Origin: Bacteroidota bacterium
Lineage (GTDB): Bacteria; Bacteroidota; Bacteroidia; Chitinophagales; Chitinophagaceae
NCBI GenBank assembly: GCA_013287475.1
Contig: JABDDT010000016.1
Location: 1-49,463 of the forward strand
Length of the DNA stretch: 49,463 nucleotides
Reading direction: 5' to 3'
The notes under the pieces were generated by a model. That model saw only the letters and a list, made by a program, of their open reading frames with translations, did no database searches and was not told where the DNA came from. The translations under genes were made by a program, and so were the position numbers. How positions within the stretch are numbered: position 1 is the first letter of the stretch; each line of letters starts with the position of its first letter. Positions 35,903 to 44,131 of this stretch are shown here, piece after piece.

Positions 35903-35991
35903 ATGAACTTCGTATATATTCTTTGCTCCATGTCGGGTCTCAAAACTACGTCGGATATACCTACGATATCAACAGAAGACTGATGAAGTCC
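35903..35991 (+). pseudogene. Broken GIY-YIG nuclease gene
   Basis: An ATG at 35903 opens MNFVYILCS, the usual start of small GIY-YIG endonucleases. After a frameshift near 35930 the sequence continues QNYVGYTYDINRRLMK, matching the YVGxTxDxxRRL motif. The catalytic Arg is present but the rest of the domain is missing. Small GIY-YIG genes often follow tRNA terminators in Bacteroidota. 35992-36252 shows nothing I recognise. Confidence 0.7.
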
Positions 35992-36252
35992 ATTCCTTTT
36001 TTCGAAACACATTTCTGATAACTTGTTACTGTTAGCATGATAAGCTTTTTAAGGTTAAACATTAAAGGTGTGAATTCATCCCAGGAAAGACCAGCAGGTT
36101 GCATCCATGTTGAACTTGGTAGGGGTTAAGATTGGAGATTCCTAACCGAGAGAGATATACACAATTTTTTTATACCGGGGGCTAATCAAAACTACTTAGA
36201 TCGTTATTTAACCAAAGAATTCGTAAGTTGGTTCTATTAACCCTGACCGATC

Positions 36253-36771
36253 ATGACACCTCGCAATTTGTTCAACATTATTCTCAAGATCCTTGGAGTG
36301 TTCTTTATAAAAGACATATTGGTGTCGATACCCCAGATATTTGTTGTCATCTCGCTAATTGGAAAACCTGATGCTATGCCAGAGATAGTTTGGACACTTG
36401 TCGCGTCAATTGCTGTCCTTTTAGTTGAAGCATTTTTTTGTTACATCTTAGTCTTCAAAACCGAGTGGGTTATTAAAGTGCTAAAACTCGAACGTGGGTT
36501 TGACCAAGAAACTATACCTATAAATATGCATCGTTCGACAATCCTGAGTATCTCCATCATCGTTATTGGAGGATACCTTGTCGCTAACGAGATCCCCAAC
36601 TTTTGCAGACAACTGTATTCGTACTTGCAAGAAAAACGGATGACCTACGGTCAGACTAACCCTAAGATAGAATACACCATCGTCGCGGGTTTCAAAATAT
36701 TGGTGGGAGGGTTACTTATAGCTGAGCAAAGACGTTTGGTAAACCTGATCGAGAGACAAAGAAAGAAATAG
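36253..36771 (+). CDS. Small integral membrane protein, unknown function
   Basis: The product has 172 residues with four hydrophobic segments (about 9-36, 45-70, 93-112, 139-158), separated by short charged loops, and a basic C-terminus ERQRKK. I recognise no family. It is the first gene after the tRNA-Phe and the broken nuclease, in a region of small orphan genes. A role as an immunity or stress membrane protein cannot be distinguished. The following 200 bp hold only a 29-codon ORF at 36795-36881, which may be a remnant. Confidence 0.6.
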   Translation: MTPRNLFNIILKILGVFFIKDILVSIPQIFVVISLIGKPDAMPEIVWTLVASIAVLLVEAFFCYILVFKTEWVIKVLKLERGFDQETIPINMHRSTILSISIIVIGGYLVANEIPNFCRQLYSYLQEKRMTYGQTNPKIEYTIVAGFKILVGGLLIAEQRRLVNLIERQRKK

Positions 36772-36979
36772 CTGTTATTGTAAATTCTAACACCATGGTA
36801 CAACTACAAAAAGTAGAACTCATAAGTTTTCTTAAAGACCAGGTAGAACCGGTGGAAAGTAACACGTATGAACAAGGTTACTGAGCTTCTGCGCATTTAT
36901 CCGATGGAACTTTCTTGCCGTGTGTAATCTTTCGCAACCCCAAGACCGTTCCCTTGCTATTCACATGCCTTACCATATA

Positions 36980-37465
36980 TCAATTAAAATCAATTGTATT
37001 TGACCAAATAATATTTTCGGGATATTCATTTAAGGGAAGCATGGATGCATTTTCTGGTTTTTGTATTTTAAACCCGATTCTGAATTTAGTTGAGCGTAGC
37101 TGAAAAATCGGTTTCAAAGGGTATATTTCCAATAGATTTTCGACACTTTGGAATGGTGGGATTTTTATAATTTTTGCATAATATCTAAGGCAGGTGTTTT
37201 CTTGTTTTATATAAATATCTTTTGAATCAACATTATAAAAGCTTTCCCACATACAAGGACTGATTATATAATAAAATGTATCCTTCGTATTATTAGTAAT
37301 AGTTGTATTGACAAAAAATCCACGATATTGAGTTATTACTTGCCATTTTTCAGCCTTAATCGTTAACAAAGGGGTAATTCGATATATTTCGTTTGCACGT
37401 TTAAATGAAGTGCAAATTAATAAAAGCAATAACATGCTGATTTTAACCGGTTTCATCATTTTCAT
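36980..37465 (-). CDS. Small exported protein, unknown function
   Basis: The product has 161 residues. The signal sequence is MKMMKPVKISMLLLLLICTSFKRAN. The mature part is beta-rich with TTITNNTKDTFYYIISPCMWESFY and two Cys that could form a disulphide. I recognise no family; the pattern resembles an immunoglobulin-like or cohesin-like single domain. It is alone on the minus strand among plus-strand genes. Confidence 0.6.
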   Translation of the reverse strand: MKMMKPVKISMLLLLLICTSFKRANEIYRITPLLTIKAEKWQVITQYRGFFVNTTITNNTKDTFYYIISPCMWESFYNVDSKDIYIKQENTCLRYYAKIIKIPPFQSVENLLEIYPLKPIFQLRSTKFRIGFKIQKPENASMLPLNEYPENIIWSNTIDFN

Positions 37466-37676
37466 AATTAGGTTATTAATCTTTAAACTATCGAAATGTC
37501 ATAATCCTAACATCCCTTTATAGTCTACACTTAAATTGTTTATTATACGCTTGAAATTGCATACAAAGCAGAGCACCATTACAAAGGTAAAAGACTGGAA
37601 GTAATTGGGAAGGGAGTTCTGACTTAAGGGTTTTTACCTATTTTATATAATTATCTAAGAGTGTATATTTGGTAAC

Positions 37677-38087
37677 ATGACCAAAATACTTTTGCCTTTT
37701 ATTTCCATTCTTTTTATAAGTTATTTTGCTAAGGGTCAACAGGGTACAACCATCGTCATAAAACCGGATTCTGTTTATGAAAATGTTGATGTACCTGCAT
37801 CATTTAAAGGTGGTGATGCAGCCTGGAATAAATTCCTTCAAAGAAAATTAGTATATCCCAGCGGAGCCATCTCCGGAGGGATTGAAGGAAGTGTCCTGGT
37901 TGGATTTAATGTAGAAATTGATGGAAGCGTCAAAGATGTAAAGGCCTTGTCTGGTCCTGCCGAATTGCGAGATGCTGCAATCAGTGTTGTAAAAAAAAGT
38001 CCGTATTGGATACCTGCTCAGAAATATGGTAGAAATGTAAAATCTTACAATAATAAATTAATCAACTTTACTTTGCATGTTCCGTAA
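37677..38087 (+). CDS. Secreted protein with TonB C-terminal domain
   Basis: The product has 136 residues: a signal peptide to about residue 20 (ISYFAKGQ), then a TonB C-terminal domain (about 50-135) with VYPSGAISGGIEGSVLVGFNVEIDGSVKDVKAL and SPYWIPAQKYGRNVKS. It lacks the N-terminal membrane anchor and Pro-rich arm of true TonB, so it is unlikely to energise transport. Such stand-alone TonB-C proteins are frequent in Bacteroidota, and their role is not known. Confidence 0.72.
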   Translation: MTKILLPFISILFISYFAKGQQGTTIVIKPDSVYENVDVPASFKGGDAAWNKFLQRKLVYPSGAISGGIEGSVLVGFNVEIDGSVKDVKALSGPAELRDAAISVVKKSPYWIPAQKYGRNVKSYNNKLINFTLHVP

Positions 38088-38167
38088 GTTTCATTTTCAC
38101 TACACTTGGCTTTAAAGGATTTAGGTACCCTGAACAGCAAAACTTTCCATAAGGAAATAAGATGTAA

Positions 38168-38260
38168 TTTTTGGGTAGATTTGAGGACGTTTCAAAACCG
38201 TCTGATACACCATATACACTACCACCCAAGAAAGGGAAGAAACCAGCAAAGAAGAAATAA
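38168..38260 (+). pseudogene. 3' scrap of a lysine-rich protein gene
   Basis: A frame open only from the TAA at 38165 ends in LPPKKGKKPAKKK and a stop. The visible part is 30 codons with no start. It looks like the C-terminal tail of a lost larger gene directly in front of the small gene at 38270. A similar shorter tail (NPAKK, 39068-39085) precedes the gene at 39085. Such tails are compatible with displaced toxin 3' ends in front of immunity genes, but this is a guess. Confidence 0.4.
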
Positions 38261-38269
38261 GTATTTATA

Positions 38270-38611
38270 ATGAGATTTATTGTTAGCCTATTAATATTGG
38301 ATTTTTGTCATTCAATCGCTTATTGCCAAAACATTACTGGTAAATTTAACTTGGATAGCCTAACGGCAATAATTAAGCTGCTACCAGAATGTAAGGAAGA
38401 ACAAAAACACTATGATTCTTTGACAAAAAATTGTGCGTCTTGTAATTTTTCAATAACAGTGTCCGAAGCATCAAAAAGTAGTATTATGTCCGGTTTCATT
38501 ACTGAGCTACTGGATTCAGTACAAAGGATAGTTTATGTTATCAAATACGATACGAAACAAAAAAAGATAGTCTCAATAGAAAAAACCGATAAGACTATAA
38601 GGTTGCAATAA
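38270..38611 (+). CDS. Small exported protein, unknown function
   Basis: The product has 113 residues: a signal sequence MRFIVSLLILDFCHSIAYCQ, then a short mature part with three Cys, two of them in CASC. No family is recognised. It sits 9 bp after the lysine-rich scrap. It may be an immunity-type gene, on context only. Confidence 0.5.
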   Translation: MRFIVSLLILDFCHSIAYCQNITGKFNLDSLTAIIKLLPECKEEQKHYDSLTKNCASCNFSITVSEASKSSIMSGFITELLDSVQRIVYVIKYDTKQKKIVSIEKTDKTIRLQ

Positions 38612-38643
38612 CGAAATTCCCACTTGCTCCAACTTAAATAAAT

Positions 38644-39066
38644 ATGCTTTCGATTAAATTGAAATTATTAGCATTTTTTCTTTTTTGTTCTTGTACAATT
38701 CATCAAGATGTTTATATAGACAAAGACCAAGTTGATGAAATCGCACTAATAAATGAAAGAAATGATGATAGATATCCAAAAAAAATGGTCTTTAATGACC
38801 AATACTCTATTTCACCGATTATTGATGAAATTAATAAACTTAGACCGACAGATGAAGTGGGTGTAAAAAGTAACAATGGTTCTTTGTATTTAGACATAAA
38901 ATTTAAAGACAAATCAATTATGCATTATATCATCGTCTATACAGTATATGACGGTATTGTTATAATGGGTCAGGATCGAAGTTTTTTAAAAGCATATAGT
39001 AAATATTATAAAAATGATAAATTAGAACTAATATTATACTATTTTCTCAACCACAATAAAAATTAA
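38644..39066 (+). CDS. Small predicted lipoprotein, unknown function
   Basis: The product has 140 residues. MLSIKLKLLAFFLFCSC ends in a lipobox-like FCSC (C17). The mature part is charged (DVYIDKDQVDEIALINERND) with two beta-rich stretches. No family is recognised. It lies 32 bp after the preceding gene and 18 bp before the next, so the three may be cotranscribed. Base composition is clearly more AT-rich than the left half of the window. Confidence 0.55.
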   Translation: MLSIKLKLLAFFLFCSCTIHQDVYIDKDQVDEIALINERNDDRYPKKMVFNDQYSISPIIDEINKLRPTDEVGVKSNNGSLYLDIKFKDKSIMHYIIVYTVYDGIVIMGQDRSFLKAYSKYYKNDKLELILYYFLNHNKN

Positions 39067-39084
39067 TAATCCAGCAAAGAAGTA

Positions 39085-39456
39085 ATGAGAAAAATAAGAT
39101 TAACGCGAGATAGTGTTTCAATGGGAGATGAGGTTGGCGGTACAAGTTTGGAAATTGAAGTAAATGAATATTGGCTAATTGAAAAAATATTAGACGAAAT
39201 CCTAAGAATTAATTATTTGCCCAAAATGTCAGGCGACAAAGCAACATGGAGCGTTGCATTCGAAAACCCCATAGCAGTGATATCCCAGCAATGGGAAAAA
39301 CCAGAAATTATAATACATTCAGAATTCCCTTTTCCGCACAAAGAGCAATCTAAAATTTTTAACCGATTGCATTTTTCTTATTACCCTGATGAAGAGGCTT
39401 GGTTGGTATACAGAATACTGAATGGGTTTAGAACTATTTATCAAAATTATATTTAA
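39085..39456 (+). CDS. Small soluble protein, unknown function (immunity-like context)
   Basis: The product has 123 residues without a signal peptide: RKIRLTRDSVSMGDEVGG, a helix (EYWLIEKILDEILRIN), then beta strands with ATWSVAFENPIAVISQQW and a C-terminal helix. No family can be named. Its ATG overlaps the TAA of the short lysine-rich tail (TAATG at 39083-39087), a coupling often seen between a toxin 3' end and its immunity gene. The toxin body is absent. Function unproven. Confidence 0.5.
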   Translation: MRKIRLTRDSVSMGDEVGGTSLEIEVNEYWLIEKILDEILRINYLPKMSGDKATWSVAFENPIAVISQQWEKPEIIIHSEFPFPHKEQSKIFNRLHFSYYPDEEAWLVYRILNGFRTIYQNYI

Positions 39457-39562
39457 TATTCCCACTTGTCCCAACACATATATCGTTGTCTTATTCAGTT
39501 CTTTCTTAGTTTTAATAGATTAAGTGCAATTCCCTTTTTTTAAGCTTAATGTTAACGATAGG

Positions 39563-39649
39563 GCCTCTGATAAAGTCAGACGCTTTTTTATTTTATGAAC
39601 ATCCGGTGCGGTATCCGCCGTGGCGGAAAAGGACTGAAAATCCTTGTGT
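39563..39649 (+). repeat. Scrambled copy of the tRNA-Phe locus (terminator plus partial tRNA)
   Basis: 39563-39588 copies the tRNA-Phe terminator with one stem mismatch, then TTTTATGAAC as before the GIY-YIG start. 39605-39613 (GGTGCGGTA) equals the tRNA 5' end. 39614-39627 is a new hairpin, TCCGCC-GT-GGCGGA, in place of the D-arm, and 39629-39649 equals the anticodon arm. This is not a functional tRNA. 39605-39634 recurs exactly at 41129-41158. The rest of the gap 39457-39837 shows nothing else. Confidence 0.8.
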
Positions 39650-39837
39650 ATCTTGTCATACAATTTTGTAAGGGCTCATTTCTCCATTGCATCTCAATAT
39701 TTACTATTTTTACACCGCTTTCCGGAAGCATCCAGTCCGCGGAAATGGGCATAGCCCACCGGTGTAGTTTACGAACACATACTTTATTAACTTAACTTCT
39801 TGCCTTTAGCGGACTGGCATATAAAAGAAGGAAAGTT

Positions 39838-41118
39838 ATGTCTACAGTATCCCGCGACTTACCCGCACAGCCTCATCTCGATGTTCCTAAACGACAGGCA
39901 CGTGAATTGCTGCAAGAGTGCAAAGCAAAATCAGTTGATGCCCTTGATCGTGTAAGGCGTCAGCATTCCAGATTTCATAAATCCGGAGTTGACGACATTT
40001 CTACCCTTTTAAAGTTGAGCGATACACAATTGGTCATCGCAAGGGAATACGGATTCTCAACCTGGACACAACTCAAGCAGCGCATAACCGAGAACACCAT
40101 AACTCAATTGATAGATAAAGCGATTCGTTCCAATGATTCCGCAGCAGTCACGCGATTACTCCTGGCTTATCCCAACTTATTGCACGTACCTGTCAGGAGT
40201 GGCAATTGGGGACCGCCGATGAGCCATGCCGCTAACATGGGGCTGCTCGATATGGTTAAAACGATTGCCGCGTTAGGGGCAAAAGATTTTCAACATGCTT
40301 TCGATCGTGCGCTGCTGCACGGTGAAATTAAAACAGCAGAATGGCTACACGAACACGGCGCCGCATTCACACCAGGGATCATTATGGGATCTTGTGAAAC
40401 ACTGAATGAACATGGCTTCGCATTTTTGGATGATTCCGGTGTTTCATTGGCAAATGATAAAAATGATTCATTAGCTCCACTGGCAATGGTACTGGAAACT
40501 TACTGTCGCAATCCTGCAGGCAAACACGCAATCTTACAACGATTTAAAAAAAGACAATATCACTGGACAGACACATCCATGATGGCCTTTCATTGTGGAG
40601 ATCTTAACCGGCTCAAAATACATCTGCAAAACGATCCTGCATTAATTGACCGGCGGTTCAGTTATCGTGAAATTTATCCTCCTGAGCTGGGTTGTGCGGA
40701 TGATTTTAGATCAGGCCTGCACGGTACACCAATTGATGGAACCACCCTGCTCCACTTATCCATTGATTTTGACGAACAGGAAATCTTCGATTGGTTATTG
40801 GATCAAGGAGCAGATGTAAATGCTGCTGCGATTATAGACAAAGAAGGATTTGGCGGACATACTCCATTATTTAACGCCATCGTGAGTGATGCATATGCAA
40901 ACGGCAGGCAGCGGGATGCTTATATGGTTCAACGTCTTTTGGATCTTGGCGCGGATTTTAATATCAGAGTAAATCTCAGAAAGTATCTTGATTGGTGCGA
41001 AGAGCCAGGTTGGTGTATGGCAAGAAATGTAACGCCATTGGAATGGGCAGCCAATTTCCCGGAAAAAGGTTGGGTAAACTGGGAAGCCATAGGCATTATT
41101 GAAAATATCAATAAGTAA
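39838..41118 (+). CDS. Ankyrin-repeat protein
   Basis: The product has 426 residues. The N-terminal part (about 1-85) has LPAQPHLDVPKRQARELLQECK and DTQLVIAREYGFSTWTQLKQ, the usual leader of a bacterial ankyrin family. Ankyrin units follow, the clearest being GTTLLHLSIDFDEQEIFDWLLDQGADVNAA (about 302-331) and VTPLEWAANFP near the end. It is cytoplasmic and probably a protein-binding scaffold; the partner is unknown. GAAGGAAAG precedes the ATG. It is flanked by a 30-bp direct repeat derived from tRNA-Phe, suggesting movement as a cassette. Confidence 0.78.
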   Translation: MSTVSRDLPAQPHLDVPKRQARELLQECKAKSVDALDRVRRQHSRFHKSGVDDISTLLKLSDTQLVIAREYGFSTWTQLKQRITENTITQLIDKAIRSNDSAAVTRLLLAYPNLLHVPVRSGNWGPPMSHAANMGLLDMVKTIAALGAKDFQHAFDRALLHGEIKTAEWLHEHGAAFTPGIIMGSCETLNEHGFAFLDDSGVSLANDKNDSLAPLAMVLETYCRNPAGKHAILQRFKKRQYHWTDTSMMAFHCGDLNRLKIHLQNDPALIDRRFSYREIYPPELGCADDFRSGLHGTPIDGTTLLHLSIDFDEQEIFDWLLDQGADVNAAAIIDKEGFGGHTPLFNAIVSDAYANGRQRDAYMVQRLLDLGADFNIRVNLRKYLDWCEEPGWCMARNVTPLEWAANFPEKGWVNWEAIGIIENINK

Positions 41119-41128
41119 TTGCAGGTAC

Positions 41129-41158
41129 GGTGCGGTATCCGCCGTGGCGGAAAAGGAC
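41129..41158 (+). repeat. 30-bp direct repeat, right copy (tRNA-derived)
   Basis: This is an exact copy of 39605-39634: the tRNA-Phe 5' end, the TCCGCCGTGGCGGA hairpin and AAAGGAC. The two copies bracket the ankyrin gene (about 1.5 kb apart). Confidence 0.88.
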
Positions 41159-41172
41159 ATGTCGGAGAAAAG

Positions 41173-41979
41173 TTATTCTACACTCAACATCCACGAACCA
41201 TCCTTGAACCATTTTTGCTCAAGCGCTGCCAGGTTACCGGATATTTGTAAAGTTGAAAGATAGTTCGTTACCAGGTTTAGAAATTGCGGATCACCGGACG
41301 GTAATGCGATACCGATGGGTTCAATGGTTAATGGTTGTTCTCCTGTCACAAGATCTTTGCCCGGATACCTCAAAACGGAAAGAACACAGATGGGTTTATC
41401 AGCGACCATGGCATCAGCCTGATCATTGATGACCATATTTACGCCGTCGTTGTAATTATTGACAGCAATGAGTTCGTGTTTTGACATGACGGTCTTTACA
41501 AATTCCTCACTGGTTGATCCTTTCAGGCATACGATCTTATATTTTTTTCCACCGGCACTGGTGTCTCCATTGAACGCAGCAACCTTAGCTGATTTGGTTA
41601 AAATTGATTTTCCCGAAATGACATACGGACCTGCAAAAAGCGCATTCAGATTTCGTTCCGGTGTTATGGTCATACCAGACATGATGGCATCAATTTTACC
41701 TGATTTAAGAGCATCCATCAATCCGGAAAAAGGCATTTCAACCAGTTTCAATTTTACGCCCATATTTGTTGACAGTGCTTTCGCAAGGTCAATTTCATAT
41801 CCCACCAGCTCTCCGGTTTTTGATTTCATGGAGTACGGAGGCTGAGTTCCGGTGGTGCCGATGCGAATCTCCCCGTTCTTAACTATAGAAGCGAGCACCT
41901 TCTGACCAACAGCCGGTAAGGAGAAAAGAATCGATAAGATGGCGACAACCAGATAACTTGTTAAATGTCTCTTTTTCAT
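41173..41979 (-). CDS. Amino-acid ABC transporter substrate-binding protein (SBP family 3)
   Basis: The product has 268 residues. The signal peptide ends near VGQ (about 26). The family 3 pattern is clear: IRIGTTGTQPPYSMKSKTGELVGYEIDLAKAL (about 38-70), DAIMSGMTITPERN, and a second-lobe strand with KGSTSEEFV. Such proteins bind polar amino acids and deliver them to a permease. No permease or ATPase gene is nearby, so it is an orphan binding protein. It is divergent from the GMC oxidoreductase. Confidence 0.85.
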   Translation of the reverse strand: MKKRHLTSYLVVAILSILFSLPAVGQKVLASIVKNGEIRIGTTGTQPPYSMKSKTGELVGYEIDLAKALSTNMGVKLKLVEMPFSGLMDALKSGKIDAIMSGMTITPERNLNALFAGPYVISGKSILTKSAKVAAFNGDTSAGGKKYKIVCLKGSTSEEFVKTVMSKHELIAVNNYNDGVNMVINDQADAMVADKPICVLSVLRYPGKDLVTGEQPLTIEPIGIALPSGDPQFLNLVTNYLSTLQISGNLAALEQKWFKDGSWMLSVE

Positions 41980-42169
41980 AAAATAATTTATTTTATTAAT
42001 TCAGGCGGGAATTTTATTTAAACCTTGAGCAGACTTTAATTCCTTTAAACCTACATCATTTATTTGAAATATGACTATCGGATCTAAAAAGAATATACTG
42101 CTGCACAGCCGGTTTTTTCACTACCTTAACCATGGGAAAAAATAATTAAAAATCCTGTTTCAGGGATGA

Positions 42170-42175
42170 GGAGGT
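42170..42175 (+). promoter_or_regulatory. Strong Shine-Dalgarno before the GMC gene
   Basis: GGAGGT lies 3 bp before the ATG at 42179. A match this good is rare in Bacteroidota and is not seen before other genes here; the spacing is shorter than ideal. It fixes the start codon. Confidence 0.6.
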
Positions 42176-42178
42176 CAT

Positions 42179-43858
42179 ATGGCAAATAATATTTACGACG
42201 CGATTGTGGTGGGATCGGGCATCAGTGGTGGATGGGCTGCTAAAGAGCTGACTGAAAAAGGTTTGAAAACCATCATGCTGGAACGCGGCATGGACATCGT
42301 CCACATTAAAGATTACACCGAAGCATCGAAGGAAGACTGGGATCATCCGCACCGGGGTAGTCGTACCCAGCAAATGATAAAAAATTATCCAGTACTGAAA
42401 AGAGATTACCCGCTGAATGAGAGAAATCTTTCCTGGTGGGCGAACGATCAGGATTCCCCTTACACGGAAGTAAAACGGTTTGACTGGTTCCGTGGTTATC
42501 ATGTGGGTGGCCGTTCCTTACTATGGGGCAGACAAACATATCGCTGGAGTGATTTGTATTTTGAAGAAAATGCAAAGGATGGTATCGCCATCGACTGGCC
42601 GGTACGATATAAGGATATTGAATCCTGGTATACCTATGTTGAAAAAACTGCCGGCGTAAGTGGTTCCGTGGAGAATTTAAAGGAATTGCCCGACAGTCAC
42701 TTTCTTCCAGCTATGGAAATGAACTGCGTGGAGAAAGATCTGTCAGCCCGATTCAAAGATCATTATAAACAGTCGAGAAAAATGATCATCGGCCGCGTTG
42801 GTCATGCCACGGTACCCCTGGATGGAAGGCAATGTATGTATCGCGATAAATGCTGGTATGGATGTCCGTTCGGCGGCTATTTCAGCACACAATCAGTCAC
42901 GCTTCCTGCTGCGATGAAAACGGGGAACCTTACCCTTCGCCCCTGGAGCATTGTTACCAAAATTTTATATGATAAGGATAAGAAAAGGGCTACCGGTGTG
43001 GAAGTGCTGGACGGGCAAACCAATCAAACGTATACGTACTATGCAAAAATCATATTCCTGAATGCATCCACTTTCAATAGTACCTGGATATTGATGAACT
43101 CTGCAACGGATATCTGGCCCGACGGGCTGGGCAGCAGCAGCGGAGAGTTGGGTCACAATGTGATGGACCATCACCTGGACGTTTCTGCAGGAGGTATCGT
43201 TGAGGGGTATGAGGATAAATATTATTTTGGCCGCAGAGCTAATGGAATTTATATTCCACGCTACCGGAATTTCTTTGGCGACAAACGCGATTATCTGCGT
43301 GGTTTTGGTTACCAGGGTGGAGGCGGTCGCGTAGGCTGGGATCAAAATGCCGGATCGGAATATTCGATTGGTACGGATTTAAAAGATAAACTCAGCGAAC
43401 CAGGACCATGGACTTTTGGAATGGGTGGCTTCGGCGAAACACTTCCCTACCATGAAAATAAAGTGACGCTGGATAAAACGAAAAAAGATAAATGGGGACT
43501 CAATGTGCTGGCCTTCGATGCGGAAATAAAAGAGAATGAAAAGAAAATGCGTAAAGATATGCTCCATGATGCTATTGAAATGTTGGAGGCATTGGGAGTA
43601 AAAAATATTCAGTCGTCTGATGAAAATCCATACCTGGGTCGTGGCATCCATGAAATGGGCACAGCGCGTATGGGCAAGGATCCCAAAACGAGTGTGCTGA
43701 ATAAATGGAACCAGGTCTGGGATGCGCCGAATGTTTTTGTAACCGACGGATCTTTTATGGTATCTGCCGCCTGTCAGAATCCATCCCTTACTTATATGGC
43801 TTTTACCGCAAGAGCTGCCGACCATGCCGTGAGTGAGTTAAAGAAGAATAACTTATAA
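42179..43858 (+). CDS. GMC-family FAD-dependent oxidoreductase
   Basis: The product has 559 residues. The FAD Rossmann motif is DAIVVGSGISGGWAAKEL (6-23) with the acidic residue in MLERG. The HVGGRSLLWGRQTYRW region and the C-terminal HEMGTARMGKDP and FVTDGSFMVSAACQNPSLT are typical, with the active-site His and Asn conserved. Members oxidise sugars or alcohols and are often membrane-coupled with a subunit 3 and a cytochrome; neither partner is adjacent. No Tat leader is visible. The substrate is unknown. Downstream is the partial tRNA copy. Confidence 0.85.
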   Translation: MANNIYDAIVVGSGISGGWAAKELTEKGLKTIMLERGMDIVHIKDYTEASKEDWDHPHRGSRTQQMIKNYPVLKRDYPLNERNLSWWANDQDSPYTEVKRFDWFRGYHVGGRSLLWGRQTYRWSDLYFEENAKDGIAIDWPVRYKDIESWYTYVEKTAGVSGSVENLKELPDSHFLPAMEMNCVEKDLSARFKDHYKQSRKMIIGRVGHATVPLDGRQCMYRDKCWYGCPFGGYFSTQSVTLPAAMKTGNLTLRPWSIVTKILYDKDKKRATGVEVLDGQTNQTYTYYAKIIFLNASTFNSTWILMNSATDIWPDGLGSSSGELGHNVMDHHLDVSAGGIVEGYEDKYYFGRRANGIYIPRYRNFFGDKRDYLRGFGYQGGGGRVGWDQNAGSEYSIGTDLKDKLSEPGPWTFGMGGFGETLPYHENKVTLDKTKKDKWGLNVLAFDAEIKENEKKMRKDMLHDAIEMLEALGVKNIQSSDENPYLGRGIHEMGTARMGKDPKTSVLNKWNQVWDAPNVFVTDGSFMVSAACQNPSLTYMAFTARAADHAVSELKKNNL

Positions 43859-43894
43859 AAGAATCAGACGGGTAAATCTAGGCCGGTACTTTAG

Positions 43895-43948
43895 AGAGCA
43901 AAAGACTGAAAATCCTTGTGTCGGCGGTTCAATCCCGCCACACACCAC
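43895..43948 (+). pseudogene. Partial tRNA-Phe copy (possible right attachment site)
   Basis: 54 bp match tRNA-Phe positions 35814-35867 with two differences, one of which breaks the first acceptor pair after the T-arm. The 5' half is lost or degraded, so it is not a tRNA gene. It marks the right end of an interval of about 8.1 kb. Confidence 0.82.
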
Positions 43949-43951
43949 GAA

Positions 43952-43976
43952 GACTCAGCGAAAACTGGGTCTTTTT
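43952..43976 (+). terminator. Intrinsic terminator after the tRNA copy
   Basis: GACTCAG pairs with CTGGGTC (one G-T) around CGAAAA, then five T. Its sequence differs from the tRNA-Phe terminator although its position is the same. The rest of 43977-44131 shows nothing I recognise. Confidence 0.7.
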
Positions 43977-44131
43977 GTATGAATACTTTTGATTACCTAT
44001 TACTAGGTTCGATTTCCCCCAAACTACTTTAAATTAGGTGAACGTGATTTAATACTCATTAATAGATATAGATTTAGTGAAACAGCAAGCTGTTAACATC
44101 ATAAGTTATCTTTAAGACTAGCCGATTACAA

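Noticed and set aside
35788..36018. A 76-codon plus-strand ORF across the tRNA-Phe gene
   Set aside because: It runs through the tRNA and terminator; only its last third resembles a protein (GIY-YIG), which in fact belongs to a frameshifted pseudogene.
39595..39795. 66-codon ORF after the duplicated terminator
   Set aside because: It reads through tRNA-derived and hairpin sequence, and shows no protein-like pattern after the first codons.
43895..43948. Second functional tRNA-Phe
   Set aside because: The D-arm and 5' acceptor strand are missing or degraded and an acceptor position is changed.
35814..43948. A complete integrative element with its own integrase
   Set aside because: No recombinase or transposase gene is readable between the two tRNA copies, so only the footprint is claimed.
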